From Oscillospiraceae bacterium (GTDB lineage: Bacteria; Bacillota; Clostridia; Oscillospirales; Oscillospiraceae), in contig JAFUNI010000011.1 of assembly GCA_017482385.1 (NCBI GenBank), positions 1 through 41,673 on the forward strand: DNA of 41,673 nt. Reading direction: 5' to 3'. Below the pieces are notes generated by a model that was not told the origin of the DNA, searched no databases, and worked only from the letters and a program-made list of their open reading frames with translations. A program made the translations under genes and the position numbers. Of the stretch, positions 6,994-16,261 are shown in pieces (the stretch's first letter is position 1; every line of letters starts with the position of its first letter).

Positions 6994-7830
6994 ATGGCTA
7001 TTAAAACTTTTAAGCCTTACACCCCGTCCAGAAGAAACATGACTGTTTCCGCTTTCGAGGGTGTTGACAAGAAGGCAAAACCTGAGCGTAGCCTGGTTGA
7101 GACCCTGAAGAAGAACGCCGGTCGCAACAGCTATGGTCACATCACCGTCCGTCATCGCGGCGGCGGCAACAAGCGTAAGTATCGTATCATCGACTTCAAG
7201 CGTCAGAAGCTGGACATCGAAGCTACTGTTGAGCGCCTGGAGTACGACCCCAACCGCAGCGCATTCATTGCTCTGATCAAGTACACCGATGGCGAGCTGG
7301 CTTACATCCTGGCTCCCAACGGCCTGAAGGCTGGCGACAAGGTTATCTCCTCCGCCAATGCCGACATCAAGCCCGGCAACTGCCTGCCCATCGCTAACAT
7401 TCCTGTCGGTACTGTTATCCACAATGTGGAGCTGCAGCCCGGCCACGGCGCACAGCTGGTCCGTTCCGCCGGTACCGCTGCTCAGCTGATGGCTAAGGAA
7501 GGCGACCTGGCTCAGGTTCGTCTGCCCTCCGGCGAAGTTCGTTACGTTCGCACCAACTGCACCGCCTGCATCGGTCAGGTCGGCAACGTTGACCACGAGA
7601 ACGTGCACATCGGTAAGGCCGGCCGTACCCGTCACATGGGTATCCGTCCCACCGTCCGCGGTTCTGTTATGAACCCCAATGACCACCCCCACGGTGGTGG
7701 TGAAGGCCGCGCTCCCGTTGGCCGCAGCGGACCTGTTACCCCCTGGGGTAAGCCCGCTCTGGGTTACAAGACCCGTAAGACCAAGAACCGCACTGACAAG
7801 TTTATTGTCAAGCGCAGAAACAGCAAGTAA
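6994..7830 (+). CDS. rplB: 50S ribosomal protein L2
   Basis: 278 aa, full family length. [11 protein letters not shown] in the OB-fold region and the C-terminal [16 protein letters not shown] loop (about 225-240), which carries the conserved histidine near the peptidyl-transferase centre, identify L2. AAAGGAG lies 9 nt upstream of the ATG. The codon choice is strongly biased, as in the rest of this operon, and produces long open frames on the other strand that are not genes. Confidence 0.98.
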   Translation: MAIKTFKPYTPSRRNMTVSAFEGVDKKAKPERSLVETLKKNAGRNSYGHITVRHRGGGNKRKYRIIDFKRQKLDIEATVERLEYDPNRSAFIALIKYTDGELAYILAPNGLKAGDKVISSANADIKPGNCLPIANIPVGTVIHNVELQPGHGAQLVRSAGTAAQLMAKEGDLAQVRLPSGEVRYVRTNCTACIGQVGNVDHENVHIGKAGRTRHMGIRPTVRGSVMNPNDHPHGGGEGRAPVGRSGPVTPWGKPALGYKTRKTKNRTDKFIVKRRNSK

Positions 7831-7844
7831 GGAGGAACTAAGAT

Positions 7845-8123
7845 ATGTCTAGAAGTATCAAGAAGGGCCCTTTCGTTGCTCCTGAGCTGTACAAGCGCGT
7901 GGAGGAACTGAACAAGGCCGGTGAAAAGAAGGTTCTGAAGACCTGGTCCAGAGCTTCCACCATCTTCCCCTCCTTTGTCGGTCACACCATCGCTGTTCAC
8001 GACGGCCGGAAGCACGTTCCCGTCTATATCACTGAGGATATGGTCGGCCACAAGCTGGGTGAGTTCGTTCCCACCCGTTCCTTCCGCGGTCACTCCGGCA
8101 GCAAGACCGCCAATTCCAAGTAA
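7845..8123 (+). CDS. rpsS: 30S ribosomal protein S19
   Basis: 92 aa. The opening [10 protein letters not shown], then [41 protein letters not shown] and RSFRGHS are all standard S19 blocks. S19 forms part of the small-subunit head contacting S13 and the A-site tRNA region. AAGGAGG lies upstream. It sits 14 nt after rplB and 12 nt before rplV. Confidence 0.98.
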   Translation: MSRSIKKGPFVAPELYKRVEELNKAGEKKVLKTWSRASTIFPSFVGHTIAVHDGRKHVPVYITEDMVGHKLGEFVPTRSFRGHSGSKTANSK

Positions 8124-8135
8124 GGAGGTACTGAA

Positions 8136-8471
8136 ATGGAAGCATTTGCACATGTAAAGTACGTCCGTATGTCTCCCCGTAAGGTGAAGCTGGTTTGCGA
8201 CATGATCCGGGGCAAGGACGTGAAGACCGCCGCCGCTTATATGAGCCAGACCTCCAAGGCCGCTTGCGAGCCTATGGCCAAGCTGCTCAAGAGCGCTGTG
8301 GCAAACGCTGAGCACAACCACGGTATGAACGCCGATAATCTGTACGTTTCCACTGTGATCGCTAACCCCGGTCCCGTGCTGAAGAGAGGCCGCATCGCCT
8401 CCCGTCGTGGTTTCGTCCGTATTATGAAGAGAACCACTCACATCACCATCGGTGTGAGCGAGAAGGCTTAA
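8136..8471 (+). CDS. rplV: 50S ribosomal protein L22
   Basis: 111 aa. YVRMSPRKVKLVCDMIRGK, then KSAVANAEHNHGMNADNL, and the long beta-hairpin RGRIASRRGFVRIMKRTTHITI that lines the exit tunnel are clear L22 features. It is preceded by AAGGAGG and separated from rpsC by 12 nt carrying AGGAGG. Confidence 0.97.
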   Translation: MEAFAHVKYVRMSPRKVKLVCDMIRGKDVKTAAAYMSQTSKAACEPMAKLLKSAVANAEHNHGMNADNLYVSTVIANPGPVLKRGRIASRRGFVRIMKRTTHITIGVSEKA

Positions 8472-8483
8472 CAGGAGGTTGCT

Positions 8484-9245
8484 ATGGGACAGAAAGTTAA
8501 TCCCCATGGACTGCGTGTTGGCGTAATCAAGGACTGGGATTCCCGCTGGTATGCCCGCGAGGACAAGGTCGGCGACCTGGTTGTCGAGGATTACAACATC
8601 CGTAAGTATCTGAAGGAAAAGCTCTACGCCGCTGGCGTAGCTAAGATCGAGATCGAGCGCTCCAACGGCAAGGTCAAGATCAACATCAACTGCTCTCGCC
8701 CCGGCGTTGTCATCGGCAAGGCTGGCGCTGAGATCGAAAACCTGCGCAAGGACGTTGAGGCCCGTCTGGGCAAGGCAGTGAACCTGAACATCGTTGAGAT
8801 CCGCAGCCCCGACCTGAACGCTCAGCTGGTTGCAGAGAACATCGCTGCTCAGCTGGAGAAGCGTATCTCCTTCCGTCGCGCAATGAAGAAGGCAATGCAG
8901 CAGGCTACCCGTCTGGGCGCTAAGGGTATCAAGGTTACCTGCGGCGGCCGTCTGGGCGGTGCTGAAATTGCCCGTTCCGAAACTTATCACGAAGGCACCA
9001 TCCCCCTGCAGACCATCCGTGCTGATATCGAGTACGGCTTCGCTGAGGCTGCCACCACTTACGGCCGCATCGGTGTTAAGGTTTGGATCTACAAGGGTGA
9101 GGTCCTGAACACCACCCTGCGCGCAGCTGCTCCCGAGCCCGAGAAGCGTGAGCGTCGCGAGCGTCGTGGCGAGCGTAACGGTGAGCGCCGTGAGCGCCGT
9201 CAGGGTGACCGTCCTAACTACCGCAGAGAAGGAGGTAACCGCTAA
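8484..9245 (+). CDS. rpsC: 30S ribosomal protein S3 with Arg-rich tail
   Basis: 253 aa. The start [19 protein letters not shown], the KH domain with [15 protein letters not shown] (about 74-88), and the C-terminal [12 protein letters not shown] / [14 protein letters not shown] blocks identify S3, part of the mRNA entry tunnel. It is roughly 35 residues longer than the common bacterial form. The extra tail (about 215-253) is almost all Arg, Glu, Gly and Asn, with repeated RERR-type units and a matching repetitive DNA sequence. The stop overlaps the rplP start by one base. Confidence 0.97.
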   Translation: MGQKVNPHGLRVGVIKDWDSRWYAREDKVGDLVVEDYNIRKYLKEKLYAAGVAKIEIERSNGKVKININCSRPGVVIGKAGAEIENLRKDVEARLGKAVNLNIVEIRSPDLNAQLVAENIAAQLEKRISFRRAMKKAMQQATRLGAKGIKVTCGGRLGGAEIARSETYHEGTIPLQTIRADIEYGFAEAATTYGRIGVKVWIYKGEVLNTTLRAAAPEPEKRERRERRGERNGERRERRQGDRPNYRREGGNR

Positions 9246-9676
9246 TGCTGATGCCCAAGAGAGCGAAGCACCGTAAGGTGCAGCGCGGTCGTATGACCGG
9301 TACCGCCACCCGCGGTAACAAGGTTGCCTACGGTGATTTCGGCATCCAGGCTCTGGAGCCCGGCTGGATCACCGGCAATCAGATCGAAGCAGCCCGTATC
9401 GCTATGACTCGTTACACCAAGCGTGGCGGTAAGGTCTGGATCAAGATTTTCCCCGACAAGCCTTATTCCAAGAAGGGCCTGGGTACCCGTATGGGTAACG
9501 GTAAGGGCGCACCCGAAGGCTGGGTCGCTGTTGTAAAGAACCAGAGAGTGATGTTCGAGATCGGCGGCGTTTCTGAGGAAGTGGCCCGCGAGGCTATGCG
9601 TCTTGCTCAGCACAAGCTGCCCATCAAGACCCGCATCATCGCTCGGGAAGCAGACACTGAGATTGGTGGTGAATAA
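9245..9676 (+). CDS. rplP: 50S ribosomal protein L16
   Basis: 143 aa. The N terminus [17 protein letters not shown], then [24 protein letters not shown] in pieces, [13 protein letters not shown] and KLPIKTRII match L16, which organises the A-site side of the large subunit. The first ATG (9245, in a TAATG overlap with rpsC) fits the family start better than the internal ATG two codons later. Confidence 0.97.
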   Translation: MLMPKRAKHRKVQRGRMTGTATRGNKVAYGDFGIQALEPGWITGNQIEAARIAMTRYTKRGGKVWIKIFPDKPYSKKGLGTRMGNGKGAPEGWVAVVKNQRVMFEIGGVSEEVAREAMRLAQHKLPIKTRIIAREADTEIGGE

Positions 9677-9882
9677 TGATGAAGGCAAAAGAAATCAAGG
9701 AAATCCGCGGCCTCTCCGTTGAGAAGCTGGAGGCAAAGCTGCAGGACCTGAAGAAGGACCTGTTCATGCTGCGTATGCAGCACGCAACCAATCAGCTGGA
9801 TAACCCCATGCAGATTGCAGCGGTCAAGAAGGATATTGCCCGCATCAAGACCATTATTCGTGAGAAAGAGACCAATGTCTGA
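9676..9882 (+). CDS. rpmC: 50S ribosomal protein L29
   Basis: 68 aa, a helical hairpin protein. [20 protein letters not shown], then [20 protein letters not shown] and an [12 protein letters not shown] end are typical of L29, located near the exit tunnel beside L23. Start and preceding stop overlap by one base (TAATG); a second in-frame ATG follows directly and could be used instead. Confidence 0.96.
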   Translation: MMKAKEIKEIRGLSVEKLEAKLQDLKKDLFMLRMQHATNQLDNPMQIAAVKKDIARIKTIIREKETNV

Positions 9883-9895
9883 GGAGGAAACGTAA

Positions 9896-10159
9896 ATGAC
9901 TGAGAATACCAGAGCATTCCGTAAAACCAGAATCGGTCAGGTCGTCTCCGATAAGATGGACAAGACCATTGTGGTTGCAATTGAGGATAGCGTGCAGCAT
10001 CCTCTGTACAAGAAGACTATGAAGCGGACCTACAAGCTGAAGGCACACGACGAGAACAACGAGTGCGGCATCGGCGATACCGTTGAGGTTATGGAGACCC
10101 GTCCTCTGTCCAAGGACAAGAGATGGAGACTCATCCGCGTCATTGAAAAGGCTAAGTAA
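9896..10159 (+). CDS. rpsQ: 30S ribosomal protein S17
   Basis: 87 aa. [59 protein letters not shown] and a VIEKAK end are diagnostic of S17, an OB-fold 16S rRNA binder needed early in assembly. GAGGAGG lies 9 nt upstream of the ATG. Confidence 0.97.
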   Translation: MTENTRAFRKTRIGQVVSDKMDKTIVVAIEDSVQHPLYKKTMKRTYKLKAHDENNECGIGDTVEVMETRPLSKDKRWRLIRVIEKAK

Positions 10160-10173
10160 GGAGGTCGGCAGAT

Positions 10174-10542
10174 ATGATTCAGATGGAAAGCTACCTGAAG
10201 GTTGCCGACAACACCGGCGCCAAGGAAATCCACTGCATCCGGGTTCTGGGCGGCTCCAGACGGAAGTTCGGCAACATCGGCGATGTGATCGTTGCTTCTG
10301 TTCGTAAGGCTGCTCCCGGCGGCACTGTTAAGAAGGGCGATGTAGTTAAGGCTGTTATCGTCCGTACCAAGCGGGGCGTGCGTCGTGAAGACGGCACCTA
10401 TGTCCGCTTTGATGAGAACGCTGCTGTTATCATCAAGGAAGACAAGAACCCCAGAGGCACCCGTATCTTTGGACCGGTTGCCCGCGAGCTGCGTGAGAAG
10501 GACTTCATGAAGATCCTCTCCCTGGCTCCCGAAGTTATCTAA
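10174..10542 (+). CDS. rplN: 50S ribosomal protein L14
   Basis: 122 aa, the usual length. [57 protein letters not shown] and a C-terminal [18 protein letters not shown] match L14, which bridges to 16S helix 14 and is the binding surface for the ribosome silencing factor. AAGGAGGT precedes the start. Confidence 0.98.
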   Translation: MIQMESYLKVADNTGAKEIHCIRVLGGSRRKFGNIGDVIVASVRKAAPGGTVKKGDVVKAVIVRTKRGVRREDGTYVRFDENAAVIIKEDKNPRGTRIFGPVARELREKDFMKILSLAPEVI

Positions 10543-10556
10543 GGGGGTAACAAGGT

Positions 10557-10862
10557 ATGAACATTAAGAAGAATGATACCGTTATCGTCCTGTCCGGCAA
10601 GGACAAGGGCGTAAAGGGCAAGGTGCTGGTCGCTATGCCCGCAGAAAACAAGGTTATCGTGGAGAAGGTCAACGTCGCTACCTGCCACACCAAGCCCCGT
10701 AAGCAGGGCGAGACCGGTGGCATCGTAAAGAAGGAGACCCCCATCCGCGCTTGTAAGGTTGCTCTGTACTGCGAGAAGTGCGGTAAGGGCGTGCGCGTTG
10801 GTCACAAGATCGACGGCGACAAGAAGGTCCGCGTTTGCAAAAAGTGCGGCGCCGAAATCTAA
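10557..10862 (+). CDS. rplX: 50S ribosomal protein L24, zinc-ribbon form
   Basis: 101 aa. The KOW motif region KNDTVIVLSGKDKGVKGKVL (about 5-24) and NVATCHTKPRKQGETGGI show L24, an assembly initiator at the exit tunnel. The C-terminal half carries two CxxC pairs (C72, C75 and C94, C97) flanking VRVG, predicting a zinc ribbon that many bacterial L24 proteins lack. The upstream site is AAGGGGG, slightly different from the AAGGAGG used by neighbours. Confidence 0.96.
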   Translation: MNIKKNDTVIVLSGKDKGVKGKVLVAMPAENKVIVEKVNVATCHTKPRKQGETGGIVKKETPIRACKVALYCEKCGKGVRVGHKIDGDKKVRVCKKCGAEI

Positions 10863-10880
10863 GAGAGGAGGAGTTAATCA

Positions 10881-11420
10881 ATGGCTAGAATGAAAGAACT
10901 GTATGTTAGCGAGGTTGCTCCTGCTCTGAACAAGAAGTTCGGTTACAAGAGCGTTATGCAGATTCCCAAGCTGAGCAAGGTTATCGTGAACGTTGCCTGC
11001 GGTGAGAGCAAGAACAATGCCAAGGAGATCGAGGCTATCTGCAAGGATATCGCCACCATCACCGGCCAGAAGCCCATCACCTGTAAGGCTCGTAAGTCCG
11101 TCGCTAACTTCAAGCTTCGTGAGGGCGAAACTGTTGGCGTGAAGGTCACCCTGCGCGGTGAGAAGATGTACGAGTTCCTGGACCGTCTGTTCAGCATTGC
11201 GCTGCCCCGTGTCCGTGACTTCCGTGGCATCAACCCCAACTCCTTTGACGGCCGTGGCAACTATGCCTTCGGTCTGAAGGAACAGCTGATCTTCCCCGAA
11301 ATTGAGTACGACAAGGTAGACAAGATCCGTGGTATGGATATCTGCATCTGCACCACCGCTACCACCGATGAGGAAGCCAAAGAGCTGCTGACCCAGCTGG
11401 GCGCTCCCTTCCAGGCTTAA
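10881..11420 (+). CDS. rplE: 50S ribosomal protein L5
   Basis: 179 aa. [61 protein letters not shown] and [20 protein letters not shown] are L5 signatures. L5 binds 5S rRNA in the central protuberance. GAGAGGAGGAG lies upstream. It is 18 nt from rpsZ. Confidence 0.97.
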   Translation: MARMKELYVSEVAPALNKKFGYKSVMQIPKLSKVIVNVACGESKNNAKEIEAICKDIATITGQKPITCKARKSVANFKLREGETVGVKVTLRGEKMYEFLDRLFSIALPRVRDFRGINPNSFDGRGNYAFGLKEQLIFPEIEYDKVDKIRGMDICICTTATTDEEAKELLTQLGAPFQA

Positions 11421-11438
11421 TTTAGGAGGAAAGAATAA

Positions 11439-11624
11439 ATGGCTAAAACTTCTATGATCCTGAAGCAGCAGGCTGAGCCCAAGTTCTCCAGCCGCCGCTA
11501 CAACCGCTGCAAGATCTGCGGCAGACCCCATGCTTACCTGCGCGACTACGGCGTATGCCGTATCTGCTTCCGTGAGCTGGCTTACAAGGGCCAGATTCCC
11601 GGTGTCAGAAAAGCAAGCTGGTAA
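11439..11624 (+). CDS. rpsZ: 30S ribosomal protein S14, zinc-binding type Z
   Basis: 61 aa, the short zinc form. [19 protein letters not shown] is followed by CKIC (C24, C27) and CRIC (C40, C43), which form the zinc site, then [16 protein letters not shown]. It has AGGAGG 9 nt upstream. It is the last gene before the 199-nt structured gap that separates it from rpsH. Confidence 0.97.
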   Translation: MAKTSMILKQQAEPKFSSRRYNRCKICGRPHAYLRDYGVCRICFRELAYKGQIPGVRKASW

Positions 11625-11823
11625 TAACAAATTTAAGCGACCCCTTAAGGATTGCGAAAATTGGTTTGGTACAACTAACTGTACCTCGGTAAATTTTTAA
11701 TGTAAACATGGTTCGGTTCGTCCCGGGAAGATGGAGCTTCGCCGCAAGGCGCAGCTCGCATTCCCCGGATACCCCCGAATCTCAACGGGTTGAGCCCGTA
11801 ACTTCTAAAAGGAGGATATTAAC
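11625..11823 (+). promoter_or_regulatory. 199-nt structured leader between rpsZ and rpsH
   Basis: No ORF. Pairings visible by eye are GGTACA/TGTACC (11668-11673 with 11680-11685) and a long imperfect hairpin over 11721-11770. In that hairpin an outer TCCCGGGAA..TG/CA..TTCCCCGGA stem encloses GAGCT/AGCTC and a GCC-GCAA-GGC tetraloop tip. Next come two mutually exclusive stems, CTCAA/TTGAG (11781-11785 with 11790-11794) or ACGGG/CCCGT (11785-11789 with 11795-11799), directly before the AAAAGGAGG ribosome binding site of rpsH. I infer an autoregulatory ribosomal-protein leader (S8 is the obvious candidate) or a processing site. No strong internal promoter was found. Confidence 0.6.
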
Positions 11824-12222
11824 ATGCAAATCACCGATCCCGTAGCAGATATGCTGACCCGCATCCGGAATGCGAATTCTGCAAAGCACGACACCGTGGA
11901 TGTCCCCGCCTCTAACCTGAAGAAGGCTATTGCTCAGATCCTGCTGGACGAGGGCTACATCAAGGCTTTCTCCATCGTGGAAAACGGCAACCAGGGCGTC
12001 ATTCACATCACTCTGAAGTATCTGGAAAAGAAGCAGCCTGTCCTGTCCGGTCTGCGCCGCGTTTCCAAGCCCGGCCTGCGTGTCTACGCCGGCGCTGAGG
12101 AGATGCCCCGCGTTCTGAAGGGCCTGGGCATTGCCATCGTTTCCACTTCCAAGGGTGTTATGACCGACAAGAAGGCCCGTGAGCTGCACATCGGCGGCGA
12201 AGTCATGGCTTTCGTTTGGTAA
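11824..12222 (+). CDS. rpsH: 30S ribosomal protein S8
   Basis: 132 aa. The start [20 protein letters not shown] and the C-terminal [27 protein letters not shown] (read in overlapping pieces) are standard S8. S8 binds 16S helix 21 and in E. coli represses the spc operon by binding its mRNA. That makes the structured region directly upstream a natural candidate target. Confidence 0.97.
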   Translation: MQITDPVADMLTRIRNANSAKHDTVDVPASNLKKAIAQILLDEGYIKAFSIVENGNQGVIHITLKYLEKKQPVLSGLRRVSKPGLRVYAGAEEMPRVLKGLGIAIVSTSKGVMTDKKARELHIGGEVMAFVW

Positions 12223-12235
12223 GGAGGAAAGCAGA

Positions 12236-12781
12236 ATGTCTAGAATTGGTAAAAAGCCGGTTACCATCCCGGCAAATGTTACAGTGACCGTTGCCGAAGG
12301 CAATGTTGTTACTGTGAAGGGCCCCAAGGGCACCCTGACTCAGACCATGCACCCCGATATGCTCATCAAGGTCGAGGGTAATGTTCTGACTGTTGAGCGT
12401 CCCGACGAGGAGCATCTGCACAAGTCCCTGCACGGCTTGACCCGTACCCTGATCAACAACATGGTCGAGGGTGTTGAGAAGGGCTACAGCAAGGAGCTGG
12501 ACGTCAACGGCGTTGGCTTCCGTGTAGAAAAGAAGGGCACCCAGCTGGTTATGCGTCTGGGCTTCTCCCATGAGGTCATCATGGAAGAGATCGACGGCAT
12601 CACCGTTGAAGTTCCCAACCCCAACAAGATCATTGTCCACGGCATTGACAAGCAGGCTGTTGGTCAGTTTGCTGCCGAAGTTCGTGGTAAGCGTCCCCCC
12701 GAACCCTACAAGGGCAAGGGCATCAAGTACACCGACGAAGTTATCCGCCGCAAGGTTGGTAAAGCCGGTGCTAAGAAGTAA
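12236..12781 (+). CDS. rplF: 50S ribosomal protein L6
   Basis: 181 aa. [19 protein letters not shown] opens the protein, and [20 protein letters not shown] (about 152-171) is the rRNA-binding signature. The ATG at 12236 follows AAGGAGG by 9 nt. The frame stays open into rpsH (to 12179), but that extension overlaps S8 and has no family support. Confidence 0.97.
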   Translation: MSRIGKKPVTIPANVTVTVAEGNVVTVKGPKGTLTQTMHPDMLIKVEGNVLTVERPDEEHLHKSLHGLTRTLINNMVEGVEKGYSKELDVNGVGFRVEKKGTQLVMRLGFSHEVIMEEIDGITVEVPNPNKIIVHGIDKQAVGQFAAEVRGKRPPEPYKGKGIKYTDEVIRRKVGKAGAKK

Positions 12782-12796
12782 TGGAGGTATTGCGAA

Positions 12797-13156
12797 ATGG
12801 TTAAGAATATCGATAAGAACGCAATGCGCCTGAAGCGTCACATCCGCGTTCGTGGCAAAATCTCCGGCACTGCTGAGTGTCCCCGTCTGAACGTGTTCCG
12901 TTCCAATGCGAACATCTACGCTCAGATCATTGACGACGTAAACGGCGTAACCCTGGTTTCCGCCAATACGCTGGAAAAGGAATTTGAAGGCGCTACCGGC
13001 AACGTTGAGGCTGCCAAGAAGGTAGGTCTGGTCCTGGCCGAGCGGGCCAAGGCTAAGGGCATCGAGCAGGTCGTGTTCGACCGCGGCGGCTATATTTTCC
13101 ATGGCCGTGTTGCTGCTCTGGCTGAGGGCGCCCGTGAAGGCGGCCTGGATTTCTAA
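12797..13156 (+). CDS. rplR: 50S ribosomal protein L18
   Basis: 119 aa. [20 protein letters not shown], then [38 protein letters not shown] and a REGGLDF end identify L18, which binds 5S rRNA with L5. A weak TGGAGGT ribosome binding site lies between rplF and this start. Confidence 0.97.
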   Translation: MVKNIDKNAMRLKRHIRVRGKISGTAECPRLNVFRSNANIYAQIIDDVNGVTLVSANTLEKEFEGATGNVEAAKKVGLVLAERAKAKGIEQVVFDRGGYIFHGRVAALAEGAREGGLDF

Positions 13157-13174
13157 GGTAGAGGAGGAAAAGAA

Positions 13175-13684
13175 ATGGCTTACGAAAAGACTCCTAAGAA
13201 TGAAGCTCCTGAGCTCATTGAGAAGGTCGTTTACCTGAACCGTGTCTCTAAGACCGTTAAGGGCGGCCGTGTTATGAAGTTCTCCGCTCTGGTCGTTGTT
13301 GGCGACGGTAAGGGTACCGTCGGTTACGGCCTGGGCAAGGCAGCCGAAGTTTCCGAGGCTATTCTGAAGGGCATCACCGATGCCAAGAAGAACATGGTCA
13401 AGGTTTCTCTGGCTCCCCACGGCACCATTCCTCACGAGGTTACCGGTATCTTCGGCGCTGGCAAGGTGCTGATGAGACCCGCACCCGAAGGTACCGGCGT
13501 TATCGCCGGCGGCGCTGTCCGTGCAGTTATGGAAGCAGTTGGCATCCGGAACATCACCGCTCGCTGCCTGCGTTCCAACAACCCCCAGAACGTTGTTAAG
13601 GCAACTATGGTGGGTCTGCAGTCCCTGCGTTCTCCCCAGCAGATCGCTGCGATCCGTGGTAAGAGCGTAGAAGAAATCGTGTAA
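13175..13684 (+). CDS. rpsE: 30S ribosomal protein S5
   Basis: 169 aa. The double-stranded RNA-binding-like N-terminal domain has [25 protein letters not shown] sequence (here beginning [20 protein letters not shown]). The catalytic-fold C-terminal domain contains [20 protein letters not shown]5 acts in decoding fidelity at the mRNA entry. GAGGAGG is upstream. Confidence 0.97.
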   Translation: MAYEKTPKNEAPELIEKVVYLNRVSKTVKGGRVMKFSALVVVGDGKGTVGYGLGKAAEVSEAILKGITDAKKNMVKVSLAPHGTIPHEVTGIFGAGKVLMRPAPEGTGVIAGGAVRAVMEAVGIRNITARCLRSNNPQNVVKATMVGLQSLRSPQQIAAIRGKSVEEIV

Positions 13685-13699
13685 GGAGGGCAATTGACA

Positions 13700-13882
13700 A
13701 TGACTAACTTGAAGATTACCCTTGTTAAGAGCCTGAACGGTCGTCTGGAAAAGCACATCGCTACCGCCCACTCCCTGGGCCTGCGTAAGATCGGCCAGAC
13801 CACCATCCAGCCCGACAACACCCAGACCCGCGGCAAGATCGCCAAGATCGGCTATATGCTGCAGGTTACCGAAGTAGAATAA
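13700..13882 (+). CDS. rpmD: 50S ribosomal protein L30
   Basis: 60 aa. [39 protein letters not shown] and [16 protein letters not shown] are L30. The start chosen is the ATG at 13700, 9-10 nt after AAGGAGG. An in-frame TTG two codons earlier sits closer to the ribosome binding site and is less likely. Confidence 0.95.
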   Translation: MTNLKITLVKSLNGRLEKHIATAHSLGLRKIGQTTIQPDNTQTRGKIAKIGYMLQVTEVE

Positions 13883-13896
13883 GGAGGAGAAGACAA

Positions 13897-14337
13897 ATGA
13901 AACTTCACGAACTCTCTCCTGTTGCTGGCTCCACTCAGGTAGCCAAGCGTAAGGGCCGTGGCATCGGCACCGGCAACGGCAAGACTGCCGGCCGCGGTCA
14001 CAAGGGTCTGTACGCCCGTTCCGGCGGTAAGGTTCGCGCCGGCTTTGAAGGCGGCCAGATGCCTCTGGTTCGTCGTATCCCCAAGCGTGGCTTCAACAAC
14101 ATTTTCGCAAAGCCTCTGACTGCCATTAACCTGACAGTTCTGAACCGCTTTGAAGATGGCGCAGTTGTTGACGCTGCTGCACTGATTGAAGCAGGCATTC
14201 TGAATGCTTGCCCCTATGGCCTGAAGGTACTGGCAAACGGTACTCTGACCAAGAAGGTTACCGTTAAGGCTGCGGCTTTCTCTGAGTCTGCTAAGGAAAA
14301 AATCGAGCAGGCAGGCGGAAAGGCCGAGGTGGTTTAA
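13897..14337 (+). CDS. rplO: 50S ribosomal protein L15
   Basis: 146 aa. [20 protein letters not shown], the Gly/Arg-rich [38 protein letters not shown] and a GGKAEVV end match L15, a late-assembly large-subunit protein. The stop codon directly abuts the GTG start of secY, as is common in this gene pair. Confidence 0.97.
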   Translation: MKLHELSPVAGSTQVAKRKGRGIGTGNGKTAGRGHKGLYARSGGKVRAGFEGGQMPLVRRIPKRGFNNIFAKPLTAINLTVLNRFEDGAVVDAAALIEAGILNACPYGLKVLANGTLTKKVTVKAAAFSESAKEKIEQAGGKAEVV

Positions 14338-15609
14338 GTGTTTAGCACATTAAGAAACGCCTGGAAGCTTCCCGACCTTCGTAAGAAGCTGATCTTCACC
14401 ATGATGATGCTGCTCATTTACCGGATCGGCAATGCAATTCCCGTTCCTTATATCAATGTTGCAGCCATGTCTGAGTACTTCAGCGCAACTTTGAGCGACA
14501 CTATCCTGGGCTTGTACAATGCTATGTCCGGTTCTGCCTTCTCTCAGGCATCCGTTCTGGCATTGGGCATTCAGCCCTACATCAACGCTTCTATTATCAT
14601 TCAGCTGCTCACCATTGCCATCCCCGCTCTGGAGCGTTGGTCCAAGGAAGAGGGCGAGATGGGTAAGAAGAAGATTGAGCGTCTGACTCGCTACACCACT
14701 GTGGCCCTGGGCGTACTCCTGGGCTTCGCATACTACACCATGATCAGCAGCCAGTCCGGTATTATCACCAATGACGGCATTCTGCCCGCTATCGTGATCA
14801 TCCTGGCATTCGCTGCCGGTTCTTCCGTAGTTATGTGGATGGGTGAGCAGATCACCGAATTCGGCATCGGCAACGGCATCTCCATGATCCTGTTTGCCAA
14901 CATCGTTGCCAGCCTGCCCGCAACTGCCAACACTCTGTTTGGCTCCAATATGTTTGCTTGGTGGGTTGCCATCATCATCGCAGTGATTCTGTTGCTGCTG
15001 ATCGTCTTCATCGTGTTCATCAACGATGCAGAGCGCCGGATTCCCATTCAGTACGCCAAGCGTGTTGTGGGCCGTAAGGTCTACGGCGGCCAGAACACCA
15101 ATATGCCCATCAAGGTGAGCATGTCCGGTGTTATGCCCGTTATCTTTGCACAGTCCATCGTATCCCTGCCCGCTACTATCTGCACCTTTATCGGTAAGGA
15201 TGAGGGCAAGCTGTATGATACTCTGTTTGCAAGCAACAGCTGGGTTTACGTTATTATGTACGGCCTGCTGATCTTCTTCTTCAGCTGGTTCTACTCCACC
15301 ATCCAGTATGACCCCACCGAGATGTCCAACAACCTGAAGAAGAACGGCGGCTTTATCCCCGGCTTCCGTCCCGGCAAGCCCACCGCTGACTTCATCAAGA
15401 AGGTCATCAACAAGATCGTGGTCTTCGGTGCTGTGTACCTGGCTATCGTAGCTCTGCTGCCTTTGGTTGGCGGCAAGCTGGTGCCCGGTGTCAGCAGCCT
15501 GGCCATCGGTGGTACTTCCGTCATCATTATCGTGGGCGTTGCTCTGGAGACTGTACAGGCTCTGGAGGCTCAGATGCTGATGCGCCACTACAAGGGTTTC
15601 CTGGATTGA
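14338..15609 (+). CDS. secY: Protein translocase subunit SecY
   Basis: A 423-aa polytopic membrane protein with ten predicted helices, the pore of the Sec translocon. LPDLRKKLIFTMMMLLIYRIG (helix 1), NASIIIQLLTIAIPALERW, ITEFGIGNGISMILFANIV and FRPGKPTADFIKKVINKI are SecY landmarks. The start is GTG at 14338, immediately after the rplO TAA, with GAGGTGG inside the rplO end as ribosome binding site. Translation is therefore coupled to L15. Confidence 0.97.
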   Translation: MFSTLRNAWKLPDLRKKLIFTMMMLLIYRIGNAIPVPYINVAAMSEYFSATLSDTILGLYNAMSGSAFSQASVLALGIQPYINASIIIQLLTIAIPALERWSKEEGEMGKKKIERLTRYTTVALGVLLGFAYYTMISSQSGIITNDGILPAIVIILAFAAGSSVVMWMGEQITEFGIGNGISMILFANIVASLPATANTLFGSNMFAWWVAIIIAVILLLLIVFIVFINDAERRIPIQYAKRVVGRKVYGGQNTNMPIKVSMSGVMPVIFAQSIVSLPATICTFIGKDEGKLYDTLFASNSWVYVIMYGLLIFFFSWFYSTIQYDPTEMSNNLKKNGGFIPGFRPGKPTADFIKKVINKIVVFGAVYLAIVALLPLVGGKLVPGVSSLAIGGTSVIIIVGVALETVQALEAQMLMRHYKGFLD

Positions 15610-15625
15610 TCGCGGAGGCAAACAG

Positions 15626-16261
15626 ATGAATTTGATTCTTTTGGGTGCCCCCGGCGCCGGTAAGGGAACACAGGCGGAGATGCTGGCTGCAAAGCTGCAG
15701 ATCCCTTCCATTTCTACCGGCAATATGCTCAGAGAGGCTATCGCAAACGGTACCGAGCTGGGCAAGCAGGCGAAACAGGCAATGGACGAAGGCAAGCTCG
15801 TCTCCGATGAGCTGGTTCTCGGCATTGTGAAGGAACGGACTGCAAAACCCGATTGTCAAAACGGCTTTATCCTGGACGGGGTGCCCCGCACCCTGGCCCA
15901 GGCCAAGGCTTTGGACGAGATGGGCGTGCGTTTGGACCACGTTGTTTCCCTGGAAATTGACGATGCTGTGATCGAAGGCCGTATGACCGGACGGCGTGTC
16001 TGCCCCAAGTGCGGCGCAAGCTATCACATCACCGCCAACCCTCCCAAAAAGGACAACACCTGCGACCAATGTGAATCCGAGCTGATCATCCGTAAGGATG
16101 ACGCGCCGGAAACCGTGAAGAGCCGTTTGGCTATCTATCACGAAACCACTGAGGTCTTGAAGGATTATTACGCTGCCCAAAACAAGCTTCGCCTTGTGGA
16201 AGGTAACCAGTCCATCGAAGGTGCATTCCAGGATATCTTGAAGGCCTTGGGAGTAGAGTAA
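15626..16261 (+). CDS. adk: Adenylate kinase
   Basis: 211 aa. It interconverts AMP + ATP and 2 ADP in the cytosol. The P-loop GAPGAGKGT spans 7-15, the AMP-binding region holds STGNMLR (30-36) and DGVPRT (84-89), and the LID carries a four-cysteine zinc site (C126, C129, C146, C149) typical of Gram-positive long-form enzymes. Its stop overlaps the map start (TAATG). Its placement between secY and map is the standard Bacillota arrangement. Confidence 0.97.
   Translation: MNLILLGAPGAGKGTQAEMLAAKLQIPSISTGNMLREAIANGTELGKQAKQAMDEGKLVSDELVLGIVKERTAKPDCQNGFILDGVPRTLAQAKALDEMGVRLDHVVSLEIDDAVIEGRMTGRRVCPKCGASYHITANPPKKDNTCDQCESELIIRKDDAPETVKSRLAIYHETTEVLKDYYAAQNKLRLVEGNQSIEGAFQDILKALGVE

Noticed and set aside
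6601-8990. Very long minus-strand open frames opposite rplW, rplB, rpsC and others (also at 12203-13771 and 14350-15825)
   Set aside because: They are mirror frames produced by strong codon bias of highly expressed ribosomal genes; they have no ribosome binding sites, and their translations are low-complexity Val/Leu/Asp/Gly-rich and resemble no protein family.
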